Source: Pelobacter sp. UBA6093 (GTDB taxonomy: Bacteria > Desulfobacterota > Desulfuromonadia > Desulfuromonadales > Syntrophotaleaceae). Taken from it: a stretch of DNA of 64,000 nt. Both the position numbers and the translations under genes were made by a program. The notes below the pieces were generated by a model, which did no database searches, was not told the origin of the DNA, and was given only the letters and a program-made list of their open reading frames with translations. The stretch's first letter is position 1. Each line of letters opens with the position of its first letter. Below, in pieces: positions 30,027-38,989 of the stretch. Location: assembly GCA_002435955.1 (NCBI GenBank), contig DIWZ01000026.1:1-64000 (forward strand). The letters run 5' to 3'.

Positions 30027-30422
30027 ATGGCTAAGGGTAGCAAAAGAGTTGTACGAAAAAAAGTCGAGAAAAAGAATATAGCCAATGGTATCGCCCATAT
30101 TCAGGCGACCTTCAACAACACCATTGTTACTATTACGGATGTTGCTGGCAACGTGATTTCATGGTCCACTTGCGGCACCATGAATTTCAAGGGCTCGCGT
30201 AAAAGTACCCCTTTTGCGGCGCAGATTGCAGCTGAAGATGCTGCCAAGAAGGCTATGGAGCACGGTTTGCGTTCTGTGGAAGTGCGCGTTAAAGGCCCCG
30301 GTTCCGGTCGGGAGTCGGCTTTGCGGGCACTGTCTTCAGTTGGCCTGAACATCAGCGTGATCAAGGACGTTACACCTATTCCCCATAATGGCTGCCGTCC
30401 GCCTAAGCGCAGAAGAGTTTAA
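30027..30422 (+). CDS. rpsK: 30S ribosomal protein S11
   Basis: A 131-residue platform protein (GIAHIQATFNNTIVTITD; C-terminal PIPHNGCRPPKRRRV). Eleven bases after rpsM, preceded by GGGGAGGA. Confidence 0.98.
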   Translation: MAKGSKRVVRKKVEKKNIANGIAHIQATFNNTIVTITDVAGNVISWSTCGTMNFKGSRKSTPFAAQIAAEDAAKKAMEHGLRSVEVRVKGPGSGRESALRALSSVGLNISVIKDVTPIPHNGCRPPKRRRV

Positions 30423-30442
30423 ACAAACAAGGAGGATGAACG

Positions 30443-31072
30443 TTGGCTAGATATTCTGGGCCTGTCTGCCGTTTGTGCAGAAGAGAAACTATGAAGCTGT
30501 TCCTCAAGGGGGACAGGTGTTATACAGATAAATGCGCCGTGGAAAGACGTAACTATCCGCCTGGACAGCATGGTCAGGGCCGAATCAAAGCGTCCGATTA
30601 CGGCACTCAGTTGCGTGAAAAGCAGCGTATGAAACGTACTTACGGTCTGTTGGAAAAACAGTTCCGTGGCTACTTTGAAAAAGCTGATCACATGAAGGGT
30701 GTGACCGGGGAGAATCTTCTGGTCCTGCTCGAACGTCGTCTTGACAGCGTCGTTTATCGGCTCGGTTTCGCCAGTTCGCGTGCGGAAGCGCGGGCGCTTG
30801 TGCGGCAGGGTCACTTCCTGGTTAACGGCCGTAAAGTGAACATTCCTTCTTATCTCATGCGTCCCAGCGATGTGATCGAACTGCGCGAAAAGAGTCGTAA
30901 AGTCGCTCGTATCAACGAGGCCTTGGATAGTGTGATGCGTCGTGGCCTGCTTTCCTGGGTAGAACTTGACCGTGAAGCCTTCAAAGGCAGTCTCAAGACT
31001 CTGCCGGTGCGCGAGGAAATGACCACGCCTGCCTTCCAGGAGCAGCTGATCGTCGAGCTGTATTCCAAGTAA
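30443..31072 (+). CDS. rpsD: 30S ribosomal protein S4, zinc-binding form
   Basis: A 209-residue protein from a TTG. N-terminal cysteines (CRLC and, after 14 residues, CYTDKC) suggest a zinc site as in Thermus S4; the S4 RNA-binding domain follows (LDSVVYRLGFASSRAEARAL). In E. coli S4 represses the alpha operon. Confidence 0.97.
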   Translation: MARYSGPVCRLCRRETMKLFLKGDRCYTDKCAVERRNYPPGQHGQGRIKASDYGTQLREKQRMKRTYGLLEKQFRGYFEKADHMKGVTGENLLVLLERRLDSVVYRLGFASSRAEARALVRQGHFLVNGRKVNIPSYLMRPSDVIELREKSRKVARINEALDSVMRRGLLSWVELDREAFKGSLKTLPVREEMTTPAFQEQLIVELYSK

Positions 31073-31114
31073 CAGTCACTTGTGGTTGCAGCTACCTCAT
31101 CATGGAGGATGTGA

Positions 31115-32131
31115 ATGTACAAAAACTGGAGAGACCTGATCAAGCCTAAGCGCCTCCAGGTTGATGCGGACTCCTTGTCAGACACCTATGGCAAGTTCAT
31201 GGCCGAGCCGTTTGAGCGAGGGTTCGGGACCACCTTGGGTAATTCGTTGCGGCGAGTGCTGTTGTCCTCATTGCAGGGCGCCGCCATTACTTCGGTTCGG
31301 ATCAAGGGGGTGCTGCATGAATTTTCGAACATTCCCGGTGTGACCGAGGATGTCACCGATATTATTCTGAACCTCAAGGGGGTGTTGCTCAAGCTGCATG
31401 GTTCTGACAGTCGCAACATTCGGATCGTGAAAAAAGGCGCTGGTGTTATTACTGCCGGTGACATTGTCACGGATTCTCATGTGGACGTACTCAATCCTGA
31501 CCATCATATTCTGACCTGTGGCAAAGACGCGGATCTTGAAATTGACATGGTTGTGGCAATGGGCAAGGGCTACGTTCCTGCCGATCGTAACCGTGATGAT
31601 AAGGCACCTGTTGGGACGATTCCTATTGATGCGCTTTTCTCGCCCATCAAGAAGGTTGTCTTTACGGTGACGAATGCGCGTGTCGGGCAGATAACCGATT
31701 TTGACAAGCTCATTCTCGAGGTCGCTACGGACGGCAGTGTTCGTCCTGACGATGCGGTTGCGTATGCGTCCAAAATTCTCAAGCAACAGTTGCAGATCTT
31801 TATCAATTTTGACGAAGAGACAGAAACTGTTGTCGAGGAAGAGAGCGCAGAAAATCGCAAGATCAACGAAAATCTGTATCGCTCGGTCGAAGAGTTGGAG
31901 CTGTCCGTGAGAAGTGCCAACTGTCTTAAGAACGCCAATATTCATCTTATCGGCGATCTTGTGCAGCGGTCCGAAGCTGAAATGCTGAAGACTCAGAATT
32001 TCGGGCGGAAATCTTTGAATGAGATTAAGGATATTCTGGCCGACATGGGGCTTTCTCTTGGAATGATTATCGATAATTTTCCAGATCCTGAGTATCTTAA
32101 AATGATTCAGGAAGGGAAAGAAGACCTCTGA
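31115..32131 (+). CDS. rpoA: DNA-directed RNA polymerase subunit alpha
   Basis: A 338-residue alpha subunit: N-terminal assembly domain (FERGFGTTLGNSLRRVLLSS) and C-terminal domain for UP elements and activators (SVRSANCLKNANIHLIGDL; LNEIKDILADMGL). Located between rpsD and rplQ as in most bacteria. Confidence 0.99.
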   Translation: MYKNWRDLIKPKRLQVDADSLSDTYGKFMAEPFERGFGTTLGNSLRRVLLSSLQGAAITSVRIKGVLHEFSNIPGVTEDVTDIILNLKGVLLKLHGSDSRNIRIVKKGAGVITAGDIVTDSHVDVLNPDHHILTCGKDADLEIDMVVAMGKGYVPADRNRDDKAPVGTIPIDALFSPIKKVVFTVTNARVGQITDFDKLILEVATDGSVRPDDAVAYASKILKQQLQIFINFDEETETVVEEESAENRKINENLYRSVEELELSVRSANCLKNANIHLIGDLVQRSEAEMLKTQNFGRKSLNEIKDILADMGLSLGMIIDNFPDPEYLKMIQEGKEDL

Positions 32132-32172
32132 CGGCCAAGGTCATGTTTTCATAAAGAAAGGACCGTTGAAAA

Positions 32173-32655
32173 ATGCGTCACAATAAATCCGGCAAAAGCC
32201 TCGGGCGCAACTCTAGCCATCGCGCAGCCATGATGCGCAATATGGTGACTTCTTTGCTCGAGCATGAAAAGATAACGACTACCGATGCGCGGGCCAAGGA
32301 GCTTCGCAAGGTCGTCGATCGTATGATTACCCTGGGCAAGCGAGGCGATTTGCATGCTCGGCGGCAGGCGATCCAGGTAATTCGTGATCGCAAGGTTGTC
32401 GGTAAGCTTTTTGAGCTGATCGGTCCCCGCTATAAGGATCGTCCCGGTGGATATACCCGTATCATCAAACTTGCCAATCGTCTTGGGGATAATGCCTCTC
32501 AAGTCATTATCGAGCTTGTTGAGGAGGAGTTTACCCCCCGGGTGCGTAAAGCAGCCAATAAAGAAGTTGTGGCAGAATCCGTTGTAACTGAAGCAACTCC
32601 CGTGGAAACCCCGGAAGCTGTTGAGGTTGCCGCTGATTCGGAGCAGGCTGAATAA
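32173..32655 (+). CDS. rplQ: 50S ribosomal protein L17 with acidic C-terminal tail
   Basis: A 160-residue protein. The first 115 or so residues are normal L17 (MRHNKSGKSLGRNSSHR; RPGGYTRIIKL). About 40 extra residues rich in Glu, Val and Ala (VVTEATPVETPEAVEV) follow, beyond the E. coli length. Last gene before the terminator of the whole cluster. Confidence 0.97.
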   Translation: MRHNKSGKSLGRNSSHRAAMMRNMVTSLLEHEKITTTDARAKELRKVVDRMITLGKRGDLHARRQAIQVIRDRKVVGKLFELIGPRYKDRPGGYTRIIKLANRLGDNASQVIIELVEEEFTPRVRKAANKEVVAESVVTEATPVETPEAVEVAADSEQAE

Positions 32656-32690
32656 AGGCATATCGGGTCAACCGGTATGGCATTTGAGAT

Positions 32691-32727
32691 AAAAAAGGCA
32701 AGGAGTTGTACTCCTTGCCTTTTTTTC
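32691..32727 (+). terminator. intrinsic terminator closing the ribosomal cluster
   Basis: Stem GGCAAGGAG/CTCCTTGCC (9 bp, longer if the flanking A and T runs pair), loop TTGTA, then seven T. It separates rplQ from the trp genes. Confidence 0.92.
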
Positions 32728-32743
32728 GTCAAATCAAGGCGTC

Positions 32744-32773
32744 TTGACCGGTCTTATGGCGGCGTGCTAACTT
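32744..32773 (+). promoter_or_regulatory. candidate sigma70 promoter of the trp operon
   Basis: TTGACC, 18 bases, TAACTT, just after the terminator. The expected start leaves only about 20 bases to the trpE ATG, so there is no space for a leader peptide or attenuator. Confidence 0.6.
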
Positions 32774-32798
32774 GTAAGCTTCGACCTTTGGAGGGAGC

Positions 32799-34283
32799 AT
32801 GTACTATCCAGGACTTGACGAATTCCGCGATTTGACTCAGCAGGGCAATCTTATTCCAGTCTACCGGGAAATTCTGGCAGACATGGAGACTCCTGTATCC
32901 GCTTTTAGAAAAATAGACGATAAACAAACGGCATTTTTGCTGGAGAGTATCGCTGGAGGCGAAAAATGGGCGAGATACTCTTTTTTAGGCAGCGGGTCCT
33001 GCAAGATTTTTCGTTGTCGCGGCCCTCAATGGGAAGTTCTCGACGACGGTAAAATCATCGACCAGGGGCAATCGGATCATCCGCTCGAGATATTGAGAGG
33101 TTTGCTGAAACAATACCGCCTCGTGCCTGTAAATGGTTTGCCCCGATTCTTTGGTGGCATGGTCGGGTACTGTAGCTACGATGCTGTACGTTATTTTGAG
33201 CGACTGCCTGCTGTCAGTGCCCCGAGCATCGGTACCTATGACGCCTGCTTTATTCTCACGGAAAAGCTTCTTATCTTTGACAACCTTCGACAGGTTATCA
33301 AAGTCGTCTGTAATGTGCATGTCGAAGAGGGTGGTTGCCCAACAATAGCTTACAACAAGGGTGTTGTGGCGATTGATGAGCTTGTCACTCAATTACGTCG
33401 GCCATTGCCTGAACTGACGACCATCCAGGGAGACGAAAGCGGTGTCGATTTTTCCTCGAACTACAGTCGGGAAGAGTTTATTGCGGCTGTCGAACGATGC
33501 AAAGAATATGTAAAATCGGGGGATATAATTCAAGTCGTCCTCTCGCAGCGGTTTTCCGGGATGCTTGGTGATTGCGATCCTTTCGATATCTACCGGGCTT
33601 TGCGGACCCTTAATCCTTCTCCCTATATGTTTTTTCTACGGTTTGGGGAAACGCTTGTCGTCGGAGCTTCACCTGAAGTTCTGGTTCGCAAGGAGGGGGA
33701 GTTGGTCGAGGTACGTCCGATTGCCGGAACCCGTCCGCGTGGGCGTAATACGGACGATGACCTTGCTCTGGAAAAAGAGTTGTTGGCAGATCCCAAGGAG
33801 TTGGCGGAGCATATCATGCTGGTAGATCTTGGCCGTAATGACTTGGGCAGGGTCTGCCGTGTCGGCACGGTTGAAGTCAGTGAGTTGAAGGTTATCGAAA
33901 GATATTCTCATGTCATGCATATTGTCTCCAATGTTCGCGGTCAGATTATGGATGGTCTCGATGCTTTTGATGTACTTGGAGCTACCTTTCCCGCCGGGAC
34001 TCTCAGCGGGGCACCCAAAATAAGAGCCATGCAGATCATCGATGAACTTGAGCCCTCACGACGTGAAATTTATGGTGGCGCGGTAGGCTATTTTTCTTTT
34101 TCCGGAAATATGGATATGGCTATCGCCATTCGTACCCTGGTGGTGCACAATGGCATAGTTCATCTGCAGGCTGGTGCCGGGATCGTTGCAGATTCGGATC
34201 CCGAATCCGAATTTGTGGAAACATTGAATAAGGCTCGCGGTGCCATGAAGGCCGTGGAGATGGCTTGTAAGGGGCTGGACTGA
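32799..34283 (+). CDS. trpE: anthranilate synthase component I
   Basis: A 494-residue enzyme: chorismate to anthranilate with ammonia supplied by TrpG. The Trp feedback site motif LLES is near residue 48. The catalytic part includes PIAGTRPRG, LVDLGRNDLGRV and FPAGTLSGAPKI. GGAGGGAGC precedes the ATG. First gene of trpEGDCF. Confidence 0.97.
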   Translation: MYYPGLDEFRDLTQQGNLIPVYREILADMETPVSAFRKIDDKQTAFLLESIAGGEKWARYSFLGSGSCKIFRCRGPQWEVLDDGKIIDQGQSDHPLEILRGLLKQYRLVPVNGLPRFFGGMVGYCSYDAVRYFERLPAVSAPSIGTYDACFILTEKLLIFDNLRQVIKVVCNVHVEEGGCPTIAYNKGVVAIDELVTQLRRPLPELTTIQGDESGVDFSSNYSREEFIAAVERCKEYVKSGDIIQVVLSQRFSGMLGDCDPFDIYRALRTLNPSPYMFFLRFGETLVVGASPEVLVRKEGELVEVRPIAGTRPRGRNTDDDLALEKELLADPKELAEHIMLVDLGRNDLGRVCRVGTVEVSELKVIERYSHVMHIVSNVRGQIMDGLDAFDVLGATFPAGTLSGAPKIRAMQIIDELEPSRREIYGGAVGYFSFSGNMDMAIAIRTLVVHNGIVHLQAGAGIVADSDPESEFVETLNKARGAMKAVEMACKGLD

Positions 34284-34284
34284 T

Positions 34285-34851
34285 ATGTTGCTGATGATCG
34301 ATAATTATGATTCTTTCACCTACAATCTCGTTCAATACTTTGCCGAACTTGGGGAAGACGTTGAAGTTTATCGCAATGATCAGATCGACGTTGATGCCAT
34401 TCTGCGGCGTGCGCCCTCCCGTCTTGTGATTTCGCCAGGTCCCTGTTCACCCAAGGAAGCCGGCATCTCGGTTGAGGCCATCAAGCAATTGGCCGGTAAG
34501 TTGCCGATCCTTGGCGTTTGTCTTGGACACCAGTCCATCGGTTATGCCTTTGGTGGGCAGATTGTCAGGGCTGCTTCCCTCATGCATGGCAAAACAAGTC
34601 CGATCCATCATGACGGAAGGGAATTGTTCGACGGTTTGCCGAATCCATTCGATGCGACTCGCTACCATTCCCTGGTTATTGAACGTGATTCCTTCCCTGC
34701 TAGTCTTGAAGTAACGGCCTGGACGGATGATGGTGAGATCATGGGGCTTCGCCACCGCCATTTGCCTCTCTGGGGTGTACAGTTCCATCCCGAATCCATT
34801 TTGACGATTGCCGGTAAAGCGTTATTACGCAATTTTCTCCATTTGGGCTGA
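34285..34851 (+). CDS. trpG: anthranilate synthase component II (glutamine amidotransferase)
   Basis: A 188-residue class I amidotransferase (MLLMIDNYDSFTYNLVQYF). The catalytic Cys is in GVCLGHQSIG, the His and Glu in FHPESIL. It lies one base after trpE. It could also serve p-aminobenzoate synthesis, as shared TrpG/PabA proteins do; location favours Trp. Confidence 0.96.
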   Translation: MLLMIDNYDSFTYNLVQYFAELGEDVEVYRNDQIDVDAILRRAPSRLVISPGPCSPKEAGISVEAIKQLAGKLPILGVCLGHQSIGYAFGGQIVRAASLMHGKTSPIHHDGRELFDGLPNPFDATRYHSLVIERDSFPASLEVTAWTDDGEIMGLRHRHLPLWGVQFHPESILTIAGKALLRNFLHLG

Positions 34852-34875
34852 TATATCGTCGTAAGGAGAGGCACT

Positions 34876-35934
34876 ATGATTAAGCAGGCCATTGCCCGTG
34901 TCGTGGAAGGGCATAACCTTAGTGAACCCGACATGGTCGAGGTAATGAACCAGATTATGGGCGGAGAGGCGACGCCGGCGCAAATAGCTGCCCTGATTGT
35001 GGCTTTGCGTATGAAGGGAGAAACGGTTGACGAGATTGCCGGCGCCGCCAGGGTTATGCGGGCTCGCGTTACTCCGGTTAAGGTTGGTCGGGTTCTCGAT
35101 TTGGATCGTGAAGAAACCAACCTTGATCAGGAAACCATGGCGGCTGTACTCGATACCTGCGGTACCGGAGGCAGTGGCACCAAATCATTTAATATTTCCA
35201 CGACGGTAGCGTTTGTCGTTGCAGCTTGCGGCGTCAAGGTGGCCAAGCATGGTAATCGCAGTATCTCCTCCATGTGTGGCAGCGCAGATGTCCTGGAAGC
35301 GCTTGGGGTCAATCTCGATATCAGTGTTGCGGCGGTAGAACGTTGCATTGCCGAAGAGGGTATCGGTTTTCTTTTTGCTCCGGCGCTTCATGGGGCCATG
35401 CGGCATGCCATCGGCCCTCGTCGTGAAATTGGTATCCGCACCATATTTAATATCCTTGGTCCTCTTACCAACCCTGCAGGTGCCGATCGTCAAGTATTGG
35501 GGGTGTATCGTGAAGATCTGGTTGCCACCCTTGCAGAGGTGCTTTGTCGGCTCGGATGTCGGCGAGGGTTCGTGGTCCATGGCATGGATGGCATGGATGA
35601 GGTGACTCTTACAGCTCCGACGAGGGTGGCCGATATCTGCAATGGCACCTATCGACTCATGACGGTCGAGCCTGAGGACTTCGGTTTAATCCGTTGCCGG
35701 CCGGAGGATTTAGTCGGCGGCGATGCCCAATGCAACGCTCGACTGGTTCGGGCGGTGCTAAGTGGGGAAAAAGGCCCCAAGCGAGACGTTGTATTGCTTA
35801 ACAGCGCTTTTTCTCTGATGGCCGTCGACGAGGCCGATGGCATCCCGGCTGGTCTGGAAATGGCTGCGAAAGCCATCGATGATGGACGTGCCTTAGCCAA
35901 ACTCAACGCATTGATCAGGATGACCGAGCAGTGA
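34876..35934 (+). CDS. trpD: anthranilate phosphoribosyltransferase
   Basis: A 352-residue enzyme joining anthranilate to PRPP. The glycine-rich site reads CGTGGSGTKSFNIST, followed by KHGNRSISS. AAGGAGAGG precedes the ATG. The end overlaps trpC by four bases (GTGA). Confidence 0.97.
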   Translation: MIKQAIARVVEGHNLSEPDMVEVMNQIMGGEATPAQIAALIVALRMKGETVDEIAGAARVMRARVTPVKVGRVLDLDREETNLDQETMAAVLDTCGTGGSGTKSFNISTTVAFVVAACGVKVAKHGNRSISSMCGSADVLEALGVNLDISVAAVERCIAEEGIGFLFAPALHGAMRHAIGPRREIGIRTIFNILGPLTNPAGADRQVLGVYREDLVATLAEVLCRLGCRRGFVVHGMDGMDEVTLTAPTRVADICNGTYRLMTVEPEDFGLIRCRPEDLVGGDAQCNARLVRAVLSGEKGPKRDVVLLNSAFSLMAVDEADGIPAGLEMAAKAIDDGRALAKLNALIRMTEQ

Positions 35935-36734
35935 TACTTGATGAAATACTGAAACACAAAGCCCTTGAAGTGCAGGCGGCCAAACGGTCTTTGCCACTGG
36001 CGGAGCTGCAAGCTCGTTTAAGCGATGCAGATCCAATCCGACCCTTTACCGATGCCTTGCGATGGCACGCAACCAGCAATACGGCAGTGATCGCCGAGGT
36101 CAAAAAAGGATCTCCGTCCAAGGGGATCATACGCACCGATTTCGATCCTGTGGGCATCGCGCGTTGTTACAGCAGCGCCGGGGCGGCCTGTCTGTCGGTT
36201 CTTACCGACGAACGTTTCTTTTTCGGCCGCCTTGAGTTCCTGACGGCTATCCGCCAGGAGGTCGCCCTGCCCTTATTGCGCAAGGAGTTCATTGTCGATC
36301 CTTACCAGGTTTATGAAGCCCGGGTTTTTGGGGCGGATGCTGTTCTGTTGATCGCTGCAGCCCTGGATGATGCGGCTCTTGGTGAGCTTGCTGGCTTGGC
36401 TCGTGATCTTCAGTTGGATGTGTTACTCGAAGTTCATGACGAGGCGGAATTGGAGCGGGCATTGCGGGTTCCGACCCCCATGCTTGGCATAAACAATCGC
36501 AATCTCCAAACTTTCCATACCGATCTTGGGGTGACGGAGCGGCTTTTGCCACAGATTCCTTCTGACCGTCTTGTGGTTGCTGAAAGTGGCATCCGCACGA
36601 GGGAGGACATATGCCGTTTACAGAAGGCTGGTGCAGGGGCCTTTTTGATCGGCGAGAGCCTTATGCGGGAGGAGGATATCGAAGGCAAGCTGTCCGAGCT
36701 TCTCGGCAGGCGGGTATCGCCCTGCCCAGAATGA
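35931..36734 (+). CDS. trpC: indole-3-glycerol phosphate synthase
   Basis: A 267-residue TIM-barrel enzyme from a GTG overlapping trpD. Catalytic segments EVKKGSPSKG, LRKEFIVDPYQ, GINNRNLQTF and VAESGI are all present, so it should be active. It is separate from TrpF, not fused as in E. coli. Confidence 0.97.
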   Translation: MILDEILKHKALEVQAAKRSLPLAELQARLSDADPIRPFTDALRWHATSNTAVIAEVKKGSPSKGIIRTDFDPVGIARCYSSAGAACLSVLTDERFFFGRLEFLTAIRQEVALPLLRKEFIVDPYQVYEARVFGADAVLLIAAALDDAALGELAGLARDLQLDVLLEVHDEAELERALRVPTPMLGINNRNLQTFHTDLGVTERLLPQIPSDRLVVAESGIRTREDICRLQKAGAGAFLIGESLMREEDIEGKLSELLGRRVSPCPE

Positions 36735-36750
36735 AAGCCGGTCCCAGGCT

Positions 36751-36773
36751 CCCATGCCGGTTAAACCGATGGG
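36751..36773 (+). promoter_or_regulatory. hairpin in the trpC-trpF gap
   Basis: CCCAT..CGGT pairs with ACCG.ATGGG around a TAA loop with a 2-base bulge. The trpC-trpF gap is about 130 bases, much longer than the other trp joints, and has no T-run, so this may be a processing site or a decayed spacer. Confidence 0.35.
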
Positions 36774-36864
36774 TGCCCTCCCTGTAGGGCGCGGCGGGAG
36801 AATATCTGGTGTTGGGGGTATGAAAAACTGACCCGTTGTCTCTTTGTTTGATACCAGGCCTGTT

Positions 36865-37500
36865 GTGAATGTTGTGACTATACCTAGAGTTAAAATTTGC
36901 GGCATTACCAACCTGGAGGACGCGTTGCATGCTGTGCGATGTGGGGCCGACGCTCTGGGATTTGTCTTCCATCCTCGCAGCCCGCGCTGGATCAGGCCTG
37001 AACAAGTGCGCGCCATTACCGGCGGATTGCCGCCGTTTGTAACCACCGTTGGGCTGTTTGTCAATCAATCTGCGGAGGAAATTCGCAAGGTTGTCAATTT
37101 TTGCGGGCTGGATGTCATCCAGTTGCATGGTGACGAAACGCCTCAAGCATGCCTGGATCTGGCCCCTTGCAGGGTTGTTAAAGCGCTGCGATTGCGCGAT
37201 GCCGGAAGCCTGGATGGTGTCGGTAATTACCCTGTGTGCGCGGTGTTGCTTGATGCCTGGGTGCCGGACCAATTCGGCGGTACCGGACACCGCTGTGACT
37301 GGCAGCTGGCCGCCGAAGTGGCCCGCGAGCGAACAACGATCCTGGCGGGCGGACTGGACCCTGGCTGCGTCGCTGCTGCTGTGCGTCAGGTGCAGCCTTA
37401 TGCTGTCGATGTGTCAAGTGGAGTTGAGCGTTCACCAGGCCTAAAGGACTCCGAAAAAGTAGCAGCTTTTATTCGTAACGCTAAAAGCGCCCTGGCCTGA
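36865..37500 (+). CDS. trpF: phosphoribosylanthranilate isomerase
   Basis: A TIM-barrel isomerase of about 211 residues. VKICGITNLEDA, GADALGFVFHPRSPRWI, VIQLHGDET and VDVSSGVERSPGLKD match the family. The start is uncertain: GTG at 36865 or 36874, or a TTG at 36844; none has a good ribosome site. trpB and trpA do not follow. Confidence 0.93.
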   Translation: MNVVTIPRVKICGITNLEDALHAVRCGADALGFVFHPRSPRWIRPEQVRAITGGLPPFVTTVGLFVNQSAEEIRKVVNFCGLDVIQLHGDETPQACLDLAPCRVVKALRLRDAGSLDGVGNYPVCAVLLDAWVPDQFGGTGHRCDWQLAAEVARERTTILAGGLDPGCVAAAVRQVQPYAVDVSSGVERSPGLKDSEKVAAFIRNAKSALA

Positions 37501-37687
37501 AGGTCGGATGGCGGAGCGCGGCGTCTGGATGCAAGGGACTAGGCCTTTTGCCCCTATGAATCCGAAACATCGAATGTTTCAAACCAGCTTCTTGTCGCTT
37601 TGATAATCCGCACGGCAGGTATCATGACGTGGGGGACAGAGGGCGGACCTATTCGGTCCTGGCAGGAAGCACACCATAGGACCTATT

Positions 37688-38989
37688 ATGAAATTTTCCG
37701 ATCTTAACCTGCCCACCGAAGTCCAGCGCGGCATTGATTCCATGGGGTTTACCGCGCTCACCCCCGTTCAGGAGCAATCGATCCCTCTGGCTCTGGATCA
37801 CAAGGATGTGGCTGCGCAGGCACAAACAGGGACCGGCAAGACGGCGGCTTTCCTTATTTCGTTGTTTACGAGGTTGATTCGTGATCCTCAACCTGCAGGT
37901 ATTGCACCGCGGGCATTGATTCTCGCTCCAACCCGGGAACTGGTCGTGCAAATCGCTGAAGACGCCGCGGGCCTTGGACGTTTTTGCGATTTTAAAATCC
38001 AGCCGATTTTCGGCGGCATCGATTATGACAAACAGCGTCAGGCCCTGCAATCCGGGGTCGATATCGTTATTGCCACCCCGGGTCGGTTGATCGATTACGT
38101 CAAACAGGGCGCGGTATCTCTGGGCAGCATTGAGGCCTTGGTCATAGACGAAGCAGACCGCATGTTCGATATGGGGTTTATTCGGGACCTGCGATATATC
38201 ATTCGCAAGTTGCCGAATTATGACCGGCGTCAAACCATGCTGTTCTCGGCCACCTTGTCTCATCGGGTCATGGAGTTGGCCTACGAATTCATGGATATGA
38301 CCGAGAATGTGAAAGTGACGCCGGAGAATGTCACCGCAGATCAGGTCGAAGAAGTGCTCTATCATGTCTCCCGCCGGGAAAAATTTGCTTTGCTGCTGGG
38401 GTTGATGAAAAAAGAGCAGGCCAAGTGCGTGATGCTGTTCGTCAATACCAAACGTGAAGCCGAATACCTGGCCGGCCGCTTGGAAGCCAATGGTTTCAAG
38501 GCGGCTTTGATCTCTGGCGATATCCCGCAGAAAAAGCGCATGCGCATTCTGAGCGATTTCAAGGCAGGTCATATTCATTTTCTGGTGGGAACAGACGTTG
38601 CCTCTCGGGGTATTCATGTCGACGGGGTATCGCACGTCATTAACTACGATCTGCCTCAGGATCGCGAAGACTATGTGCATCGCATCGGTCGCACGGCGCG
38701 CGCCGGAGCCACCGGCAAGGCCATCAGTTTCGCTGATGAGGATCTGGTCTTTTACCTCGCCGATATAGAGGATTATATCGGCCACCCGATCCCGTCCGTT
38801 TTTCCCGAAGACAGCGATTTTTGCCACCAATACAAGTCTTTCAAACCTGCGAGAAAGGCCACTCGCGCACGAGTGGCAGCCGTAACGCCGGGGGGCAAAT
38901 CCAAGGAATCTCAGCCGCGGCGGCGCACTCCGCGTCGTCGTTCCAAAAGTGAATCCCCCGGGGCCAACCCTGGAAAAGATACACCGTGA
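37688..38989 (+). CDS. rhlB: DEAD-box RNA helicase, RhlB-like
   Basis: A 433-residue helicase. Q motif (FSDLNL, PVQEQSIP), motif I AQTGTGKT, Ia PTRELV, II DEAD, III SAT and VI HRIGRTARAG are in order. The downstream part (RKLP, GDIPQKKRMRIL, IEDYIGHPIP) resembles RhlB more than RhlE or CsdA. The last 45 residues are basic (RRRTPRRRSK), probably RNA-binding. The exact subfamily is inference. The stop overlaps the next gene by four bases. Confidence 0.85.
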   Translation: MKFSDLNLPTEVQRGIDSMGFTALTPVQEQSIPLALDHKDVAAQAQTGTGKTAAFLISLFTRLIRDPQPAGIAPRALILAPTRELVVQIAEDAAGLGRFCDFKIQPIFGGIDYDKQRQALQSGVDIVIATPGRLIDYVKQGAVSLGSIEALVIDEADRMFDMGFIRDLRYIIRKLPNYDRRQTMLFSATLSHRVMELAYEFMDMTENVKVTPENVTADQVEEVLYHVSRREKFALLLGLMKKEQAKCVMLFVNTKREAEYLAGRLEANGFKAALISGDIPQKKRMRILSDFKAGHIHFLVGTDVASRGIHVDGVSHVINYDLPQDREDYVHRIGRTARAGATGKAISFADEDLVFYLADIEDYIGHPIPSVFPEDSDFCHQYKSFKPARKATRARVAAVTPGGKSKESQPRRRTPRRRSKSESPGANPGKDTP

